From Brachyhypopomus gauderio (taxonomy: Eukaryota; Chordata; Actinopteri; Gymnotiformes; Hypopomidae), in the NCBI RefSeq assembly GCF_052324685.1, contig NW_027507056.1, positions 108,501 to 172,500 of the forward strand: 64,000 nt of DNA. Reading direction: 5' to 3'. Below, piece by piece: positions 36,738 to 47,079 of this stretch (its first letter is position 1; every line of letters begins with the position of its first letter). Below the pieces are notes generated by a model. The model worked only from the letters and a program-made list of their open reading frames with translations. It was not told the DNA's origin and did not search any database. Both the position numbers and the translations under genes were made by a program.

Positions 36738-37318
36738 GCAGAAGCTTTTTGAAAAGATTGACGAGCCCCCAAAAGATGCTCAAACGCTCTTTCCTTATTC
36801 ACTCGCATGCTGAGCACACCCCCTACCTGAAAATAGTATTGGCACATGACTCTTACAGGTCATCCCTAGTTGATTCAAGCTGTGCTTTTTCTTTTGTAAA
36901 TTCGCGTGTACACAGCAAGTTGTGTTGCATCCAATTCAATTCTCTCCACTGACCGTTCAGTCAATACCTTGATGGCGTCTGTATTGACACCTCTACTGAG
37001 ACATCAAGCTGCCTCTTTGGAGCATGTTCGCTCCCAGATCAAACTGCAGTGTCGTGGTGCCAACACAGAATAATGGACCACGTCGGACACTTTTCACTTT
37101 TGATTCTTTTTGATTCACTTTTGATGACACGCTTTTGAATACCTGATCACCTGGAATTGGTACCAGCATGAAGTTAATAGTGAGTAGACTTATGGAGATT
37201 CATTTATTTGAATTTTCTTCTCAAGCCATTTGCAACTCAGAAGCAATGACACTTGTGCACTCATCATTGAGCTTGAGGAAGTCCAAGGAATTGATCTCTG
37301 TTACTCTCGCTCCGCCGA

Positions 37319-37400
37319 GCTGCGATGGCCGAGAGGTTAAGGCGTTGGACTTGAAATCCAATGGGGTTTCCCCGCGCAGGTTCGACTCCTGCTTGCAGCG
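37319..37400 (+). tRNA. tRNA-Ser-TGA: tRNA-Ser(TGA), unit 20
   Basis: Intact body; 2-bp deletion in the 5' flank as in unit 15. Confidence 0.98.
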
Positions 37401-37804
37401 TGAGTGTCTTGTTGGGCGTGTGGAAAGAGAGAGTGTGCTCTCTTCCTGCTAGCCAGTTTTAAATATGCTTCTCATGCCATTTGCAACTTTGTGCTGACAA
37501 ACTTTAGCAGTCCTAACTGATCCTGAAATAGTCCCAGGAATTGAGTTACAAATGGCTGCTTCGTCGTTACAATGTGTTGGCATGGAAATGCAGTGGGGTC
37601 TCTTGCAGCGTAGAGGATTAACTTGCCTCTCTAATGTGATTTGTGATGAGACCTTATGCCACCAGTGGGGAGAGCTCGCACTCACAGGTGCTTCATCCAA
37701 AGATCTTCATGCAACATAGCGATGTCTTGTTTCAGGTAAAAGAAAAAGTGCCACATTCTTTCATGGCCAGTCACTGGTTGCTCCGCCTTGCGCTAAAAGA
37801 GGGT

Positions 37805-37876
37805 CTCCCCGTCGGGGAATCGAACCCCGGTCTTCCGCGTGACAGGCGGAGATACTATCCACTATACTAACGAGGA
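37805..37876 (-). tRNA. tRNA-Asp-GTC: tRNA-Asp(GTC), unit 20
   Basis: Intact form. Confidence 0.98.
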
Positions 37877-38637
37877 CACGTGCTGTGTCTCGCAGTGATG
37901 CTGAGTCAGGTGACGTGCACTTGTCCCCTTGATTTTAAAGTACTCTGAATCATTGTGCCTGCAAGGAGGTGGTAAAAAGAACACATTGTGGTGATATTGA
38001 CTCACTGTTGCCACTCCTCTTTTACCATCGTCAGTTTGTGGACTTATGATAGGAAAAACTCAAAGAATCTTGGTGACCTACAGGTTTGATTCATCTGCCT
38101 TCCTAGTTAAGTCATGCAAACCATTTGCTGCAAAATTGGCTTTAGCTACATTGGCAATTCATTTTGTCTTCGTATTCCAGTGCATTGTACCGAACTGCAA
38201 TATCCATCTTAGATCAACTGAGATTTTGCATTTCTCTCTTTCCCACATGCAAGTTCTGAATTTCTTGGCACACATTACTGCTTTGCATCTACTAAAAGCA
38301 CTCCAGAGAAAGCTTCACTTCATACCTTCATGAGGTAGGTGTCGTTTGTACTTGTATTTTGGTGGTATTTTTGTTTTTTTTTGTTTGTGTGCGTTGTTTG
38401 TCTACTCTTGGAACATCCTGTGATTGGTTAGGGTAGGATTAGAGTTTAATTACGTTGGCCTCAGATTCTGGTTAATTCCAGGCTTCTTGTGCTAACCTTG
38501 TTGTTTGTTAGCTGTTGTTGGCAGTAATTAGTTGCTGCAGGTGCACTTGCCGCCATGCTCCAAGGAGTGAATTGGGGGCGGATACATTTTTTCTCCAGCT
38601 TTGTTAGTTCTTCCTCAGCCTCGCTTCTTCTTTCCTA

Positions 38638-38710
38638 GCCTCGTTAGCGCAGTAGGTAGCGCGTCAGTCTCATAATCTGAAGGTCGTGAGTTCGACCCTC
38701 ACACGGGGCA
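38638..38710 (+). tRNA. tRNA-Met-CAT: tRNA-Met(CAT), unit 21
   Basis: Intact body. Confidence 0.98.
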
Positions 38711-39293
38711 GCAGAAGCTTTTTGAAAAGATTGACGAGCCCCCAAAAGATGCTCAAACGCTCTTTCCTTATTCACTCGCATGCTGAGCACACCCCCTACC
38801 TGAAAATAGTATTGGCACATGACTCTTACAGGTCATCCCTAGTTGATTCAAGCTGTGCTTTTTCTTTTGTAAATTCGCGTGTACACAGCAAGTTGTGTTG
38901 CATCCAATTCAATTCTCTCCACTGACCGTTCAGTCAATACCTTGTTGGCGTCTGTATTGACACCTTTACTGAGACATCAAGCTGCCTCTTTGGAGCATGT
39001 TCGCTCCCAGATCAAACTGCAGTGTCGTGGTGCCAACACAGAATAATGGACCACGTCGGACACTTTTCACTTTTGATTCTTTTTGATTCACTTTTGATGA
39101 CACGCTTTTGAATACCTGATCACTTGGAATTGGTACCAGCTTGAAGTTAATAGTGAGTAGACTTATGGAGATTCATTTATTTGAATTTTCTTCTCAAGCC
39201 ATTTGCAACTCAGAAGCAATGACACTTGTGCACTCATCATTGAGCTTGAGGAAGTCCAAGGAATTGATCTCTATGTTACTCTCGCTCCGCCGA

Positions 39294-39375
39294 GCTGCGA
39301 TGGCCGAGAGGTTAAGGCGTTGGACTTGAAATCCAATGGGGTTTCCCCGCGCAGGTTCGACTCCTGCTTGCAGCG
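39294..39375 (+). tRNA. tRNA-Ser-TGA: tRNA-Ser(TGA), unit 21
   Basis: Intact body. Confidence 0.98.
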
Positions 39376-39779
39376 TGAGTGTCTTGTTGGGCGTGTGGAA
39401 AGAGAGAGTGTGCTCTCTTCCTGCTAGCCAGTTTTAAATATGCTTCTCATGCCATTTGCAACTTTGTGCTGCCAAACTTTAGCAGTCCTAACTGATCCTG
39501 AAATAGTCCCAGGAATTGAGTTACAAATGGCTGCTTCGTCGTTACAATGTGTTGGCATGGAAATGCAGTGGGGTCTCTTGCAGCGTAGAGGATTAACTTG
39601 CCTCTCTAATGTGATTTGTGATGAGACCTTATGCCACCAGTGGGGAGAGCTCGCACTCACAGGTGCTTCATCCAAAGATCTTCATGCAACATAGCGATGT
39701 CTTGTTTCAGGTAAAAGAAAAAGTGCCACATTCTGTCATGGCCGGTCACTGGTTGCTCCGCCTTGCGCTAAAAGAGGGT

Positions 39780-39851
39780 CTCCCCGTCGGGGAATCGAAC
39801 CCCGGTCTTCCGCGTGACAGGCGGAGATACTATCCACTATACTAACGAGGA
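39780..39851 (-). tRNA. tRNA-Asp-GTC: tRNA-Asp(GTC), unit 21
   Basis: Intact form. Confidence 0.98.
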
Positions 39852-40614
39852 CACGTGCTGTGTCTCGCAGTGATGCTGAGTCAGGTGACGTGCACTTGTC
39901 CCCTTGATTTTAAAGTACTCTGAATCATTGTGCCTGCAAGGAGGTGGTAAAAAGAACACATTGTGGTGATATTGACTCACTGTTGCCACTCCTCTTTTAC
40001 CATCGTCAGTTTGTGGACTTATGATAGGAAAAACTCAAAGAATCTTGGTGACCTACAGGTTTGATTCATCTGCCTTCCTAGTTAAGTCATGCGAACCATT
40101 TGCTGCAAAATTGGCTTTAGCTACATTGGCAATTCATTTTGTCTTCGTATTCCAGTGCATTGTACCGAACTGCAATATCCATCTTAGATCAACTGAGATT
40201 TTGCATTTCTCTCTTTCCCACATGCAAGTTCTGAATTTCTTGGCACACATTACTGCTTTGCATCTACTAAAAGCACTCCAGAGAAAGCTTCACTTCATAC
40301 CTTCATGAGGTAGGTGTCGTTTGTACTTGTAGTTTGGTGGTATTTTTGTTTTTTTTTTTGTTTGTGTGCGTTGTTTGTCTACTCTTGGAACATCCTGTGA
40401 TTGGTTAGGGTAGGATTAGAGTTTAATTACGTTGGCCTCAGATTCTGGTTAATTCCAGGCTTCTTGTGCTAACCTTGTTGTTTGTTAGCTGTTGTTGGCA
40501 GTAATTAGTTGCTGCAGGTGCACTTGCCGCCATGCTCCAAGGAGTGAATTGGGGGCGGATACATTTTTTCTCCAGCTTTGTTAGTTCTTCCTCAGCCTCG
40601 CTTCTTCTTTCCTA

Positions 40615-40687
40615 GCCTCGTTAGCGCAGTAGGTAGCGCGTCAGTCTCATAATCTGAAGGTCGTGAGTTCGACCCTCACACGGGGCA
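40615..40687 (+). tRNA. tRNA-Met-CAT: tRNA-Met(CAT), unit 22
   Basis: Intact body. Confidence 0.98.
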
Positions 40688-41268
40688 GCAGAAGCTTTTT
40701 GAAAAGATTGACGAGCCCCCAAAAGATGCTCAAACGCTCTTTCCTTATTCACTCGCATGCTGAGCACACCCCCTACCTGAAAATAGTATTGGCACATGAC
40801 TCTTACAGGTCATCCCTAGTTGATTCAAGCTGTGCTTTTTCTTTTGTAAATTCGCGTGTACACAGCAAGTTGTGTTGCATCCAATTCAATTCTCTCCACT
40901 GACCGTTCAGTCAATACCTTGATGGCGTCTGTATTGACACCTCTACTGAGACATCAAGCTGCCTCTTTGGAGCATGTTCGCTCCCAGATCAAACTGCAGT
41001 GTCGTGGTGCCAACACAGAATAATGGACCACGTCGGACACTTTTCACTTTTGATTCTTTTTGATTCACTTTTGATGACACGCTTTTGAATACCTGATCAC
41101 CTGGAATTGGTACCAGCATGAAGTTAATAGTGAGTAGACTTATGGAGATTCATTTATTTGAATTTTCTTCTCAAGCCATTTGCAACTCAGAAGCAATGAC
41201 ACTTGTGCACTCATCATTGAGCTTGAGGAAGTCCAAGGAATTGATCTCTGTTACTCTCGCTCCGCCGA

Positions 41269-41350
41269 GCTGCGATGGCCGAGAGGTTAAGGCGTTGGAC
41301 TTGAAATCCAATGGGGTTTCCCCGCGCAGGTTCGACTCCTGCTTGCAGCG
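41269..41350 (+). tRNA. tRNA-Ser-TGA: tRNA-Ser(TGA), unit 22
   Basis: Intact body; 2-bp 5'-flank deletion as in units 15 and 20. Confidence 0.98.
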
Positions 41351-41754
41351 TGAGTGTCTTGTTGGGCGTGTGGAAAGAGAGAGTGTGCTCTCTTCCTGCT
41401 AGCCAGTTTTAAATATGCTTCTCATGCCATTTGCAACTTTGTGCTGACAAACTTTAGCAGTCCTAACTGATCCTGAAATAGTCCCAGGAATTGAGTTACA
41501 AATGGCTGCTTCGTCGTTACAATGTGTTGGCATGGAAATGCAGTGGGGTCTCTTGCAGCGTAGAGGATTAACTTGCCTCTCTAATGTGATTTGTGATGAG
41601 ACCTTATGCCACCAGTGGGGAGAGCTCGCACTCACAGGTGCTTCATCCAAAGATCTTCATGCAACATAGCGATGTCTTGTTTCAGGTAAAAGAAAAAGTG
41701 CCACATTCTTTCATGGCCAGTCACTGGTTGCTCCGCCTTGCGCTAAAAGAGGGT

Positions 41755-41826
41755 CTCCCCGTCGGGGAATCGAACCCCGGTCTTCCGCGTGACAGGCGGA
41801 GATACTATCCACTATACTAACGAGGA
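41755..41826 (-). tRNA. tRNA-Asp-GTC: tRNA-Asp(GTC), unit 22
   Basis: Intact form. Confidence 0.98.
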
Positions 41827-42587
41827 CACGTGCTGTGTCTCGCAGTGATGCTGAGTCAGGTGACGTGCACTTGTCCCCTTGATTTTAAAGTACTCTGAAT
41901 CATTGTGCCTGCAAGGAGGTGGTAAAAAGAACACATTGTGGTGATATTGACTCACTGTTGCCACTCCTCTTTTACCATCGTCAGTTTGTGGACTTATGAT
42001 AGGAAAAACTCAAAGAATCTTGGTGACCTACAGGTTTGATTCATCTGCCTTCCTAGTTAAGTCATGCAAACCATTTGCTGCAAAATTGGCTTTAGCTACA
42101 TTGGCAATTCATTTTGTCTTTGTATTCCAGTGCATTGTACCGAACTGCAATATCCATCTTAGATCAACTGAGATTTTGCATTTCTCTCTTTCCCACATGC
42201 AAGTTCTGAATTTCTTGGCACACATTACTGCTTTGCATCTACTAAAAGCACTCCAGAGAAAGCTTCACTTCATACCTTCATGAGGTAGGTGTCGTTTGTA
42301 CTTGTATTTTGGTGGTATTTTTGTTTTTTTTTGTTTGTGTGCGTTGTTTGTCTACTCTTGGAACATCCTGTGATTGGTTAGGGTAGGATTAGAGTTTAAT
42401 TACGTTGGCCTCAGATTCTGGTTAATTCCAGGCTTCTTGTGCTAACCTTGTTGTTTGTTAGCTGTTGTTGGCAGTAATTAGTTGCTGCAGGTGCACTTGC
42501 CGCCATGCTCCAAGGAGTGAATTGGGGGCGGATACATTTTTTCTCCAGCTTTGTTAGTTCTTCCTCAGCCTCGCTTCTTCTTTCCTA

Positions 42588-42660
42588 GCCTCGTTAGCGC
42601 AGTAGGTAGCGCGTCAGTCTCATAATCTGAAGGTCGTGAGTTCGACCCTCACACGGGGCA
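42588..42660 (+). tRNA. tRNA-Met-CAT: tRNA-Met(CAT), unit 23
   Basis: Intact body; the telomere-most Met gene. Confidence 0.98.
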
Positions 42661-43243
42661 GCAGAAGCTTTTTGAAAAGATTGACGAGCCCCCAAAAGAT
42701 GCTCAAACGCTCTTTCCTTATTCACTCGCATGCTGAGCACACCCCCTACCTGAAAATAGTATTGGCACATGACTCTTACAGGTCATCCCTAGTTGATTCA
42801 AGCTGTGCTTTTTCTTTTGTAAATTCGCGTGTACACAGCAAGTTGTGTTGCATCCAATTCAATTCTCTCCACTGACCGTTCAGTCAATACCTTGTTGGCG
42901 TCTGTATTGACACCTTTACTGAGACATCAAGCTGCCTCTTTGGAGCATGTTCGCTCCCAGATCAAACTGCAGTGTCGTGGTGCCAACACAGAATAATGGA
43001 CCACGTCGGACACTTTTCACTTTTGATTCTTTTTGATTCACTTTTGATGACACGCTTTTGAATACCTGATCACTTGGAATTGGTACCAGCTTGAAGTTAA
43101 TAGTGAGTAGACTTATGGAGATTCATTTATTTGAATTTTCTTCTCAAGCCATTTGCAACTCAGAAGCAATGACACTTGTGCACTCATCATTGAGCTTGAG
43201 GAAGTCCAAGGAATTGATCTCTATGTTACTCTCGCTCCGCCGA

Positions 43244-43325
43244 GCTGCGATGGCCGAGAGGTTAAGGCGTTGGACTTGAAATCCAATGGGGTTTCCCCGC
43301 GCAGGTTCGACTCCTGCTTGCAGCG
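43244..43325 (+). tRNA. tRNA-Ser-TGA: tRNA-Ser(TGA), unit 23
   Basis: Intact body. Confidence 0.98.
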
Positions 43326-43729
43326 TGAGTGTCTTGTTGGGCGTGTGGAAAGAGAGAGTGTGCTCTCTTCCTGCTAGCCAGTTTTAAATATGCTTCTCAT
43401 GCCATTTGCAACTTTGTGCTGCCAAACTTTAGCAGTCCTAACTGATCCTGAAATAGTCCCAGGAATTGAGTTACAAATGGCTGCTTCGTCGTTACAATGT
43501 GTTGGCATGGAAATGCAGTGGGGTCTCTTGCAGCGTAGAGGATTAACTTGCCTCTCTAATGTGATTTGTGATGAGACCTTATGCCACCAGTGGGGAGAGC
43601 TTGCACTCACAGGTGCTTCATCCAAAGATCTTCATGCAACATAGCGATGTCTTGTTTCAGGTAAAAGAAAAAGTGCCACATTCTTTCATGGCCGGTCACT
43701 GGTTGCTCCGCCTTGCGCTAAAAGAGGGT

Positions 43730-43801
43730 CTCCCTGTCGGGGAATCGAACCCCGGTCTTCCGCATGACAGGCGGAGATACTATCCACTATACTAACGAGG
43801 A
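43730..43801 (-). tRNA. tRNA-Asp-GTC: tRNA-Asp(GTC), unit 23, two private changes
   Basis: Telomere-most tRNA of the array. C38T changes the anticodon loop to CTGTCAT, and G68A makes acceptor pair C5-G68 a mismatch. Box B is intact, so it may be transcribed but fold less well. Confidence 0.93.
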
Positions 43802-43862
43802 CACGTGCTGTGTCTCGCAGTGATGCTGAGTCAGGTGACGTGCACTTGTCCCCTTGATTTTA

Positions 43863-44383
43863 AAGTACTCTGAATCATTGTGCCTGCAAGGAGGTGGTAA
43901 AAAGAACACATTGTGGTGATATTGACTCACTGTTGCCACTCCTCTTTTACCATCATCAGTTTGTGGACTTATGATAGGAAAAACTCAAAGAATCTTGGTG
44001 ACCTACAGGTTTGATTCATCTGCCTTCCTAGTTAAGTCATGCGAACCATTTGCTGCAAAATTGGCTTTAGCTACATTGGCAATTCATTTTGTCTTCGTAT
44101 TCCAGTGCATTGTACCGAACTGCAATATCCATCTTAGATCAACTGAGATTTTGCATTTCTCTCTTTCCCACATGCAAGTTCTGAATTTCTTGGCACACAT
44201 TACTGCTTTGCATCTACTAAAAGCACTCCAGAGAAAGCTTCACTTCATACCTTCATGAGGTAGGTGTCGTTTGTACTTGTATTTTGGTGGTATTTTTGTT
44301 TTTTTTTGTTTGTGTGCGTTGTTTGTCTACTCTTGGAACATCCTGTGATTGGTTAGGGTAGGATTAGAGTTTAATTACGTTGG
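43863..44383 (+). repeat. Truncated 24th array unit
   Basis: Follows the array consensus until ACGTTGG, then leaves it for TTAGGG repeats. It stops before the tRNA-Met gene, so it holds no tRNA. Confidence 0.95.
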
Positions 44384-44426
44384 GTTAGGGTTAGGGTTAG
44401 GGTTAGGGTTAGGGTTAGGGTAGGGG
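44382..44426 (+). repeat. Interstitial telomere repeat, six TTAGGG copies
   Basis: Six perfect TTAGGG copies at 44385-44420, then TAGGGG, in the same orientation as the terminal telomere. They sit exactly at the array breakpoint. Confidence 0.97.
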
Positions 44427-44526
44427 TCAATATTGTGAAAATGGTATTTTGCCATAGACATATGATGAAGAGGGTACAGATTAGATACACGTCCTTGACC
44501 CTAACTTTTCCTATAGGTTTTAGCAT

Positions 44527-44558
44527 GGACATGTCCATGATATATCATGAACTTGTCC
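44527..44558. promoter_or_regulatory. p53-type response element (two consensus half-sites, 12-bp spacer)
   Basis: GGACATGTCC (44527-44536) and GAACTTGTCC (44549-44558) both fit RRRCWWGYYY perfectly. The 12-bp spacer is within the 0-13 bp the family tolerates and is itself a perfect palindrome, ATGATATATCAT. Binding is inferred, not shown. Confidence 0.45.
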
Positions 44559-44559
44559 G

Positions 44560-44573
44560 CAGATAGGGGGCGC
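44560..44573 (+). promoter_or_regulatory. CTCF-like motif, plus orientation
   Basis: CAGATAGGGGGCGC matches the AGGGGGCGC core of CCASYAGRKGGCRS (about 11 of 14) and is followed by TG. It is opposite in orientation to the CTCF-like motifs found distally. Confidence 0.35.
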
Positions 44574-44730
44574 TGTGGTCAACTTTCCTGGACACTTTGC
44601 TAATAGGACAACTTAATAATAATAACCTTTTACACACTAACCCACTAGGACTGATATATAATAAGAGTATGTTACACACTAACCCACCTATAGCGCCACA
44701 TAGTGGCCATTCATCTATGGCTTATACCTC

Positions 44731-46979
44731 AGGGTAGGAAGGGGCTAGGAGGACGGGGGTTGCTGTGGGGGGGTCCTCGGGACCCCCTCGGGGCAGGGGT
44801 AGAGTCTTGGACCCCCACCCCAAAGTTGCCCCATCGGGTTAGGGTCTATAATTTTAAAGTGTCTTACGCTAGTTTTTCCACTAGTGTCAAAGTGGTATGA
44901 GTGGGTTTCAATAGGGGCTTCGGTTCCTCCGGCGCCCCCTAGCGGGGGCCTTGGAAAGGGGCCCTGGGGGCCCTCCTTTGGGGCGTGGTTAAGCTCAGGG
45001 ACCAGGATGGTTCCAAGTTCCATCCGGGTTAGGGTCCCTAACATGAAGGTGTCTTTCCCTTATTAGCAAAGTGGTATGAATGGAATCTAATGGAGATAGC
45101 GCCACCTAGCGGCAGGTTGAACTAAGGGGTTTAACTCGGGGTAGGAAGGGGCTAGGAGGACGGGGGTTGCTGTGGGGGGGGTCCTCGGGACCCCCTCGGG
45201 GCTGGGGTAGAGTCTAAGACCCACACCTCAAAGTAGCCATATCAGGTTAGGTTCCGCATCGTCAAGGTGTCTCTAAGTCTTTTTTCCCTCCCATAGGTTT
45301 ATATTGCCTTGTGTCCAAATTTCAAACGTCCGCCGCGCCCACGCCGTTCGACCTAGGGCTCCGCGGCTCGGATATGTCCGTCGTGGCCGGAGACCGGTCG
45401 AGAATCTATAATTGGGTGGGGCTACGCGGTACGGTTGCCCCGCCCGAACCCCAAACGAGTCGCAGCTGACCTTTGCGACCCGGGCCTAAAAAAAAGCCCT
45501 TTTTTGGCTGCCGTTCGGCGCCCTTTTGGCGTAGGGGTACGAAACTCGGTGAGCCCCTTCAGGGCATGGCCCCGACCGACACTCTGTGGTTCGGCGCGTC
45601 TCGGCCCGACGGTCGGCCCGCAGCGCCCCCTGGCCTACTGCATTTTTTCCTCCATTAGGTCTACATTGCCTGCCATTCAAATTTAAAACGTCAGCCACGC
45701 CCAAGCCGTTCGACCCAGGGCTCTGCGGCTTCGATATGTCCGTCGTGGCTCGGTACCGGACGATAATCTATGATCGGGTGGGGCTACGCCGTACGGTTGC
45801 CCCGCCCGAACCCCGAACGTGTTGCGGTTGACCCGTGTGACCCGGGCCTAAAAAAAAGCACATTTTCAGCTGCCTTTCGGCCCCCTTTGCACGTAGGGGT
45901 ACGAAACTCGGTGAGCCTCTTTAGGGCACGGTCCCGACCGACACTCTCCGATTCGGTGCGTTTCGGCGTGGCGGTTGGCCCGCGGCCAACCCTAACCCTA
46001 GGTTGTTAGGCCTACATTGACTGGCATACGATTTTGAAACGCCAGCCACGCCCACGCCGTTTGACCCAGGGGTCCGCGGCTTCGATATGTCGGTCCTGGC
46101 GGGCGGCCCATCGAGAATCTATGATTCGGTGGCGCTGCGCCGCACGGTCGGCCGGCGGCAATCCTCAACGTGCGTTTTCTCTCTTCTAACACCCTCTAAG
46201 TCCCACAGGACATTTTTCGGCTTTGAAAAGTTGCTGGGTGCGCGCCCGTTCGAGCCGGGGGTCCGAAATTCGGTGGGCCCCATTGGGGTATAGCCCCGAC
46301 CGACACTCTACGGTTCGGCGACGTTCGGCGCCGCGGTCGGCCCGCCGTGCGCCGTTTTTCACCACAGTAAGTGTCTATTGACTTGAATTGAAACTTTAAA
46401 CGTTTGGCCCCGCCCATGCCGTTGTTGCCAGGGGTCCGAGACTTCGATATGTCGGGCGCGGGGCGGGGGGGAAAGAGAATCTATAGTTTGGTGCGGCTGC
46501 GTTCGGCGGTTGGACTTGGAGAGCCCTTCGAAATTTGAATTTTTCTTGCTAACAGTGAGAAAAAATTAGCATCGGGTTAGTGTCTTCATCGTGTATTTGG
46601 ACTCTCATATCACCAAAGTGTCTTTGAGTACTATTACGCCACATAGTGGCCGTTTGAAGTAAGGGGTATAACTCGGGGTAGGAAGGGGGTAGGACGACGG
46701 GGGTCGCTGCGGGGGGGTCCTCCCGACCCCCTCGGGGCAGCCCCAGAGTCTGGGACCCCCGCCCCAAAGTTGCCCCATCGGGTTAGGGTCTATATTTTTA
46801 AAGTGTCTTACGCTAGTTTTTCCACTAGTGTCAAAGTGGTATGAATGGGTTTCAATGGGGCTTCGGTTCCTCTGGCGCCCCCTAGCGGGGGCCTTGGAAA
46901 GGGGCCCTGGGGGCCCTCCTTTGGGGCGTGGTTAAGCTCAGGGACCAGGATGGTTCCAAGTTTCATCCGGGTTAGGGTC
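44731..46979 (+). repeat. 2.35-kb subtelomeric block, copy 1
   Basis: Nearly identical to 47080-49328 with an offset of 2349-2350 bp; a short junction segment between them is itself a repeat of 45060-45130. It contains G-rich modules around a CpG-rich core. Open frames here match between copies only because the DNA is duplicated. Confidence 0.9.
45284..46560. repeat. CpG-rich core, four degenerate ~350-bp repeats, copy 1
   Basis: Starts near 45284, 45641, 46006 and 46361 share ACGCC-GTTCGACC-like segments, GATATGTC and GAGAATCTAT. CpG is very dense compared with flanks, so this would score as a CpG island. No protein family recognised in any frame. Confidence 0.7.
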
Positions 46980-47079
46980 CCTAACATGAAGGTGTCTTTC
47001 CCTTATTAGCAAAGTGGTATGAATGGAATCTAATGGAGATAGCGCCACCTAGCGGCAGGTTGAACTAAGGGGTTTAACT

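Larger units (their letters stand above)
20793..39912 (+). repeat. Higher-order duplication, 5-unit block (9560 bp) x2
   Basis: Units 12-16 (20793-30352) and 17-21 (30353-39912) repeat in register at exactly 9560 bp (short, long, long, long, long) with almost no differences noticed; one is a C-to-T near 32697. Inside and after it lies a 2-unit alternation of ~3949 bp: units 14, 16, 19, 21, 23 against 15, 20, 22. This block overlaps the preceding 5297-bp duplication, so it is the younger event. Confidence 0.85.
1..44383 (+). repeat. Tandem tRNA gene array, ~1.98-kb unit, 23 full copies plus one truncated
   Basis: The same block recurs 24 times. Steps between equivalent positions are 1974-1977 bp for long units and 1660-1661 bp for five short ones. 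Each full unit reads tRNA-Met (+), tRNA-Ser (+), tRNA-Asp (-), with spacers of about 583 bp (Met to Ser), 404 bp (Ser to Asp, convergent) and 762 bp (Asp to next Met; about 446 bp in front of a short unit). Copies differ by scattered substitutions and small indels. The left edge lies outside the window, so the array is longer than seen. No protein gene is credible in the spacers: the 60-100-codon open frames recur only because the unit recurs, and several are broken or fused by small indels. Confidence 0.97.
44427..44692. other. Single-copy spacer distal to the interstitial telomere block
   Basis: About 265 bp with no other copy noticed in the window. AT-rich with short direct repeats (TTACACACTAACCCAC twice, near 44630 and 44672). 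It holds the p53-type and plus-strand CTCF-like motifs listed separately. No coding potential seen. Confidence 0.6.

Noticed and set aside
44745-45044. 99-codon minus-strand frame present twice (also 47095-47394)
   Set aside because: The two copies lie in the 2.35-kb duplication; the proline/glycine-rich product reflects G-rich repeats, not a protein family.
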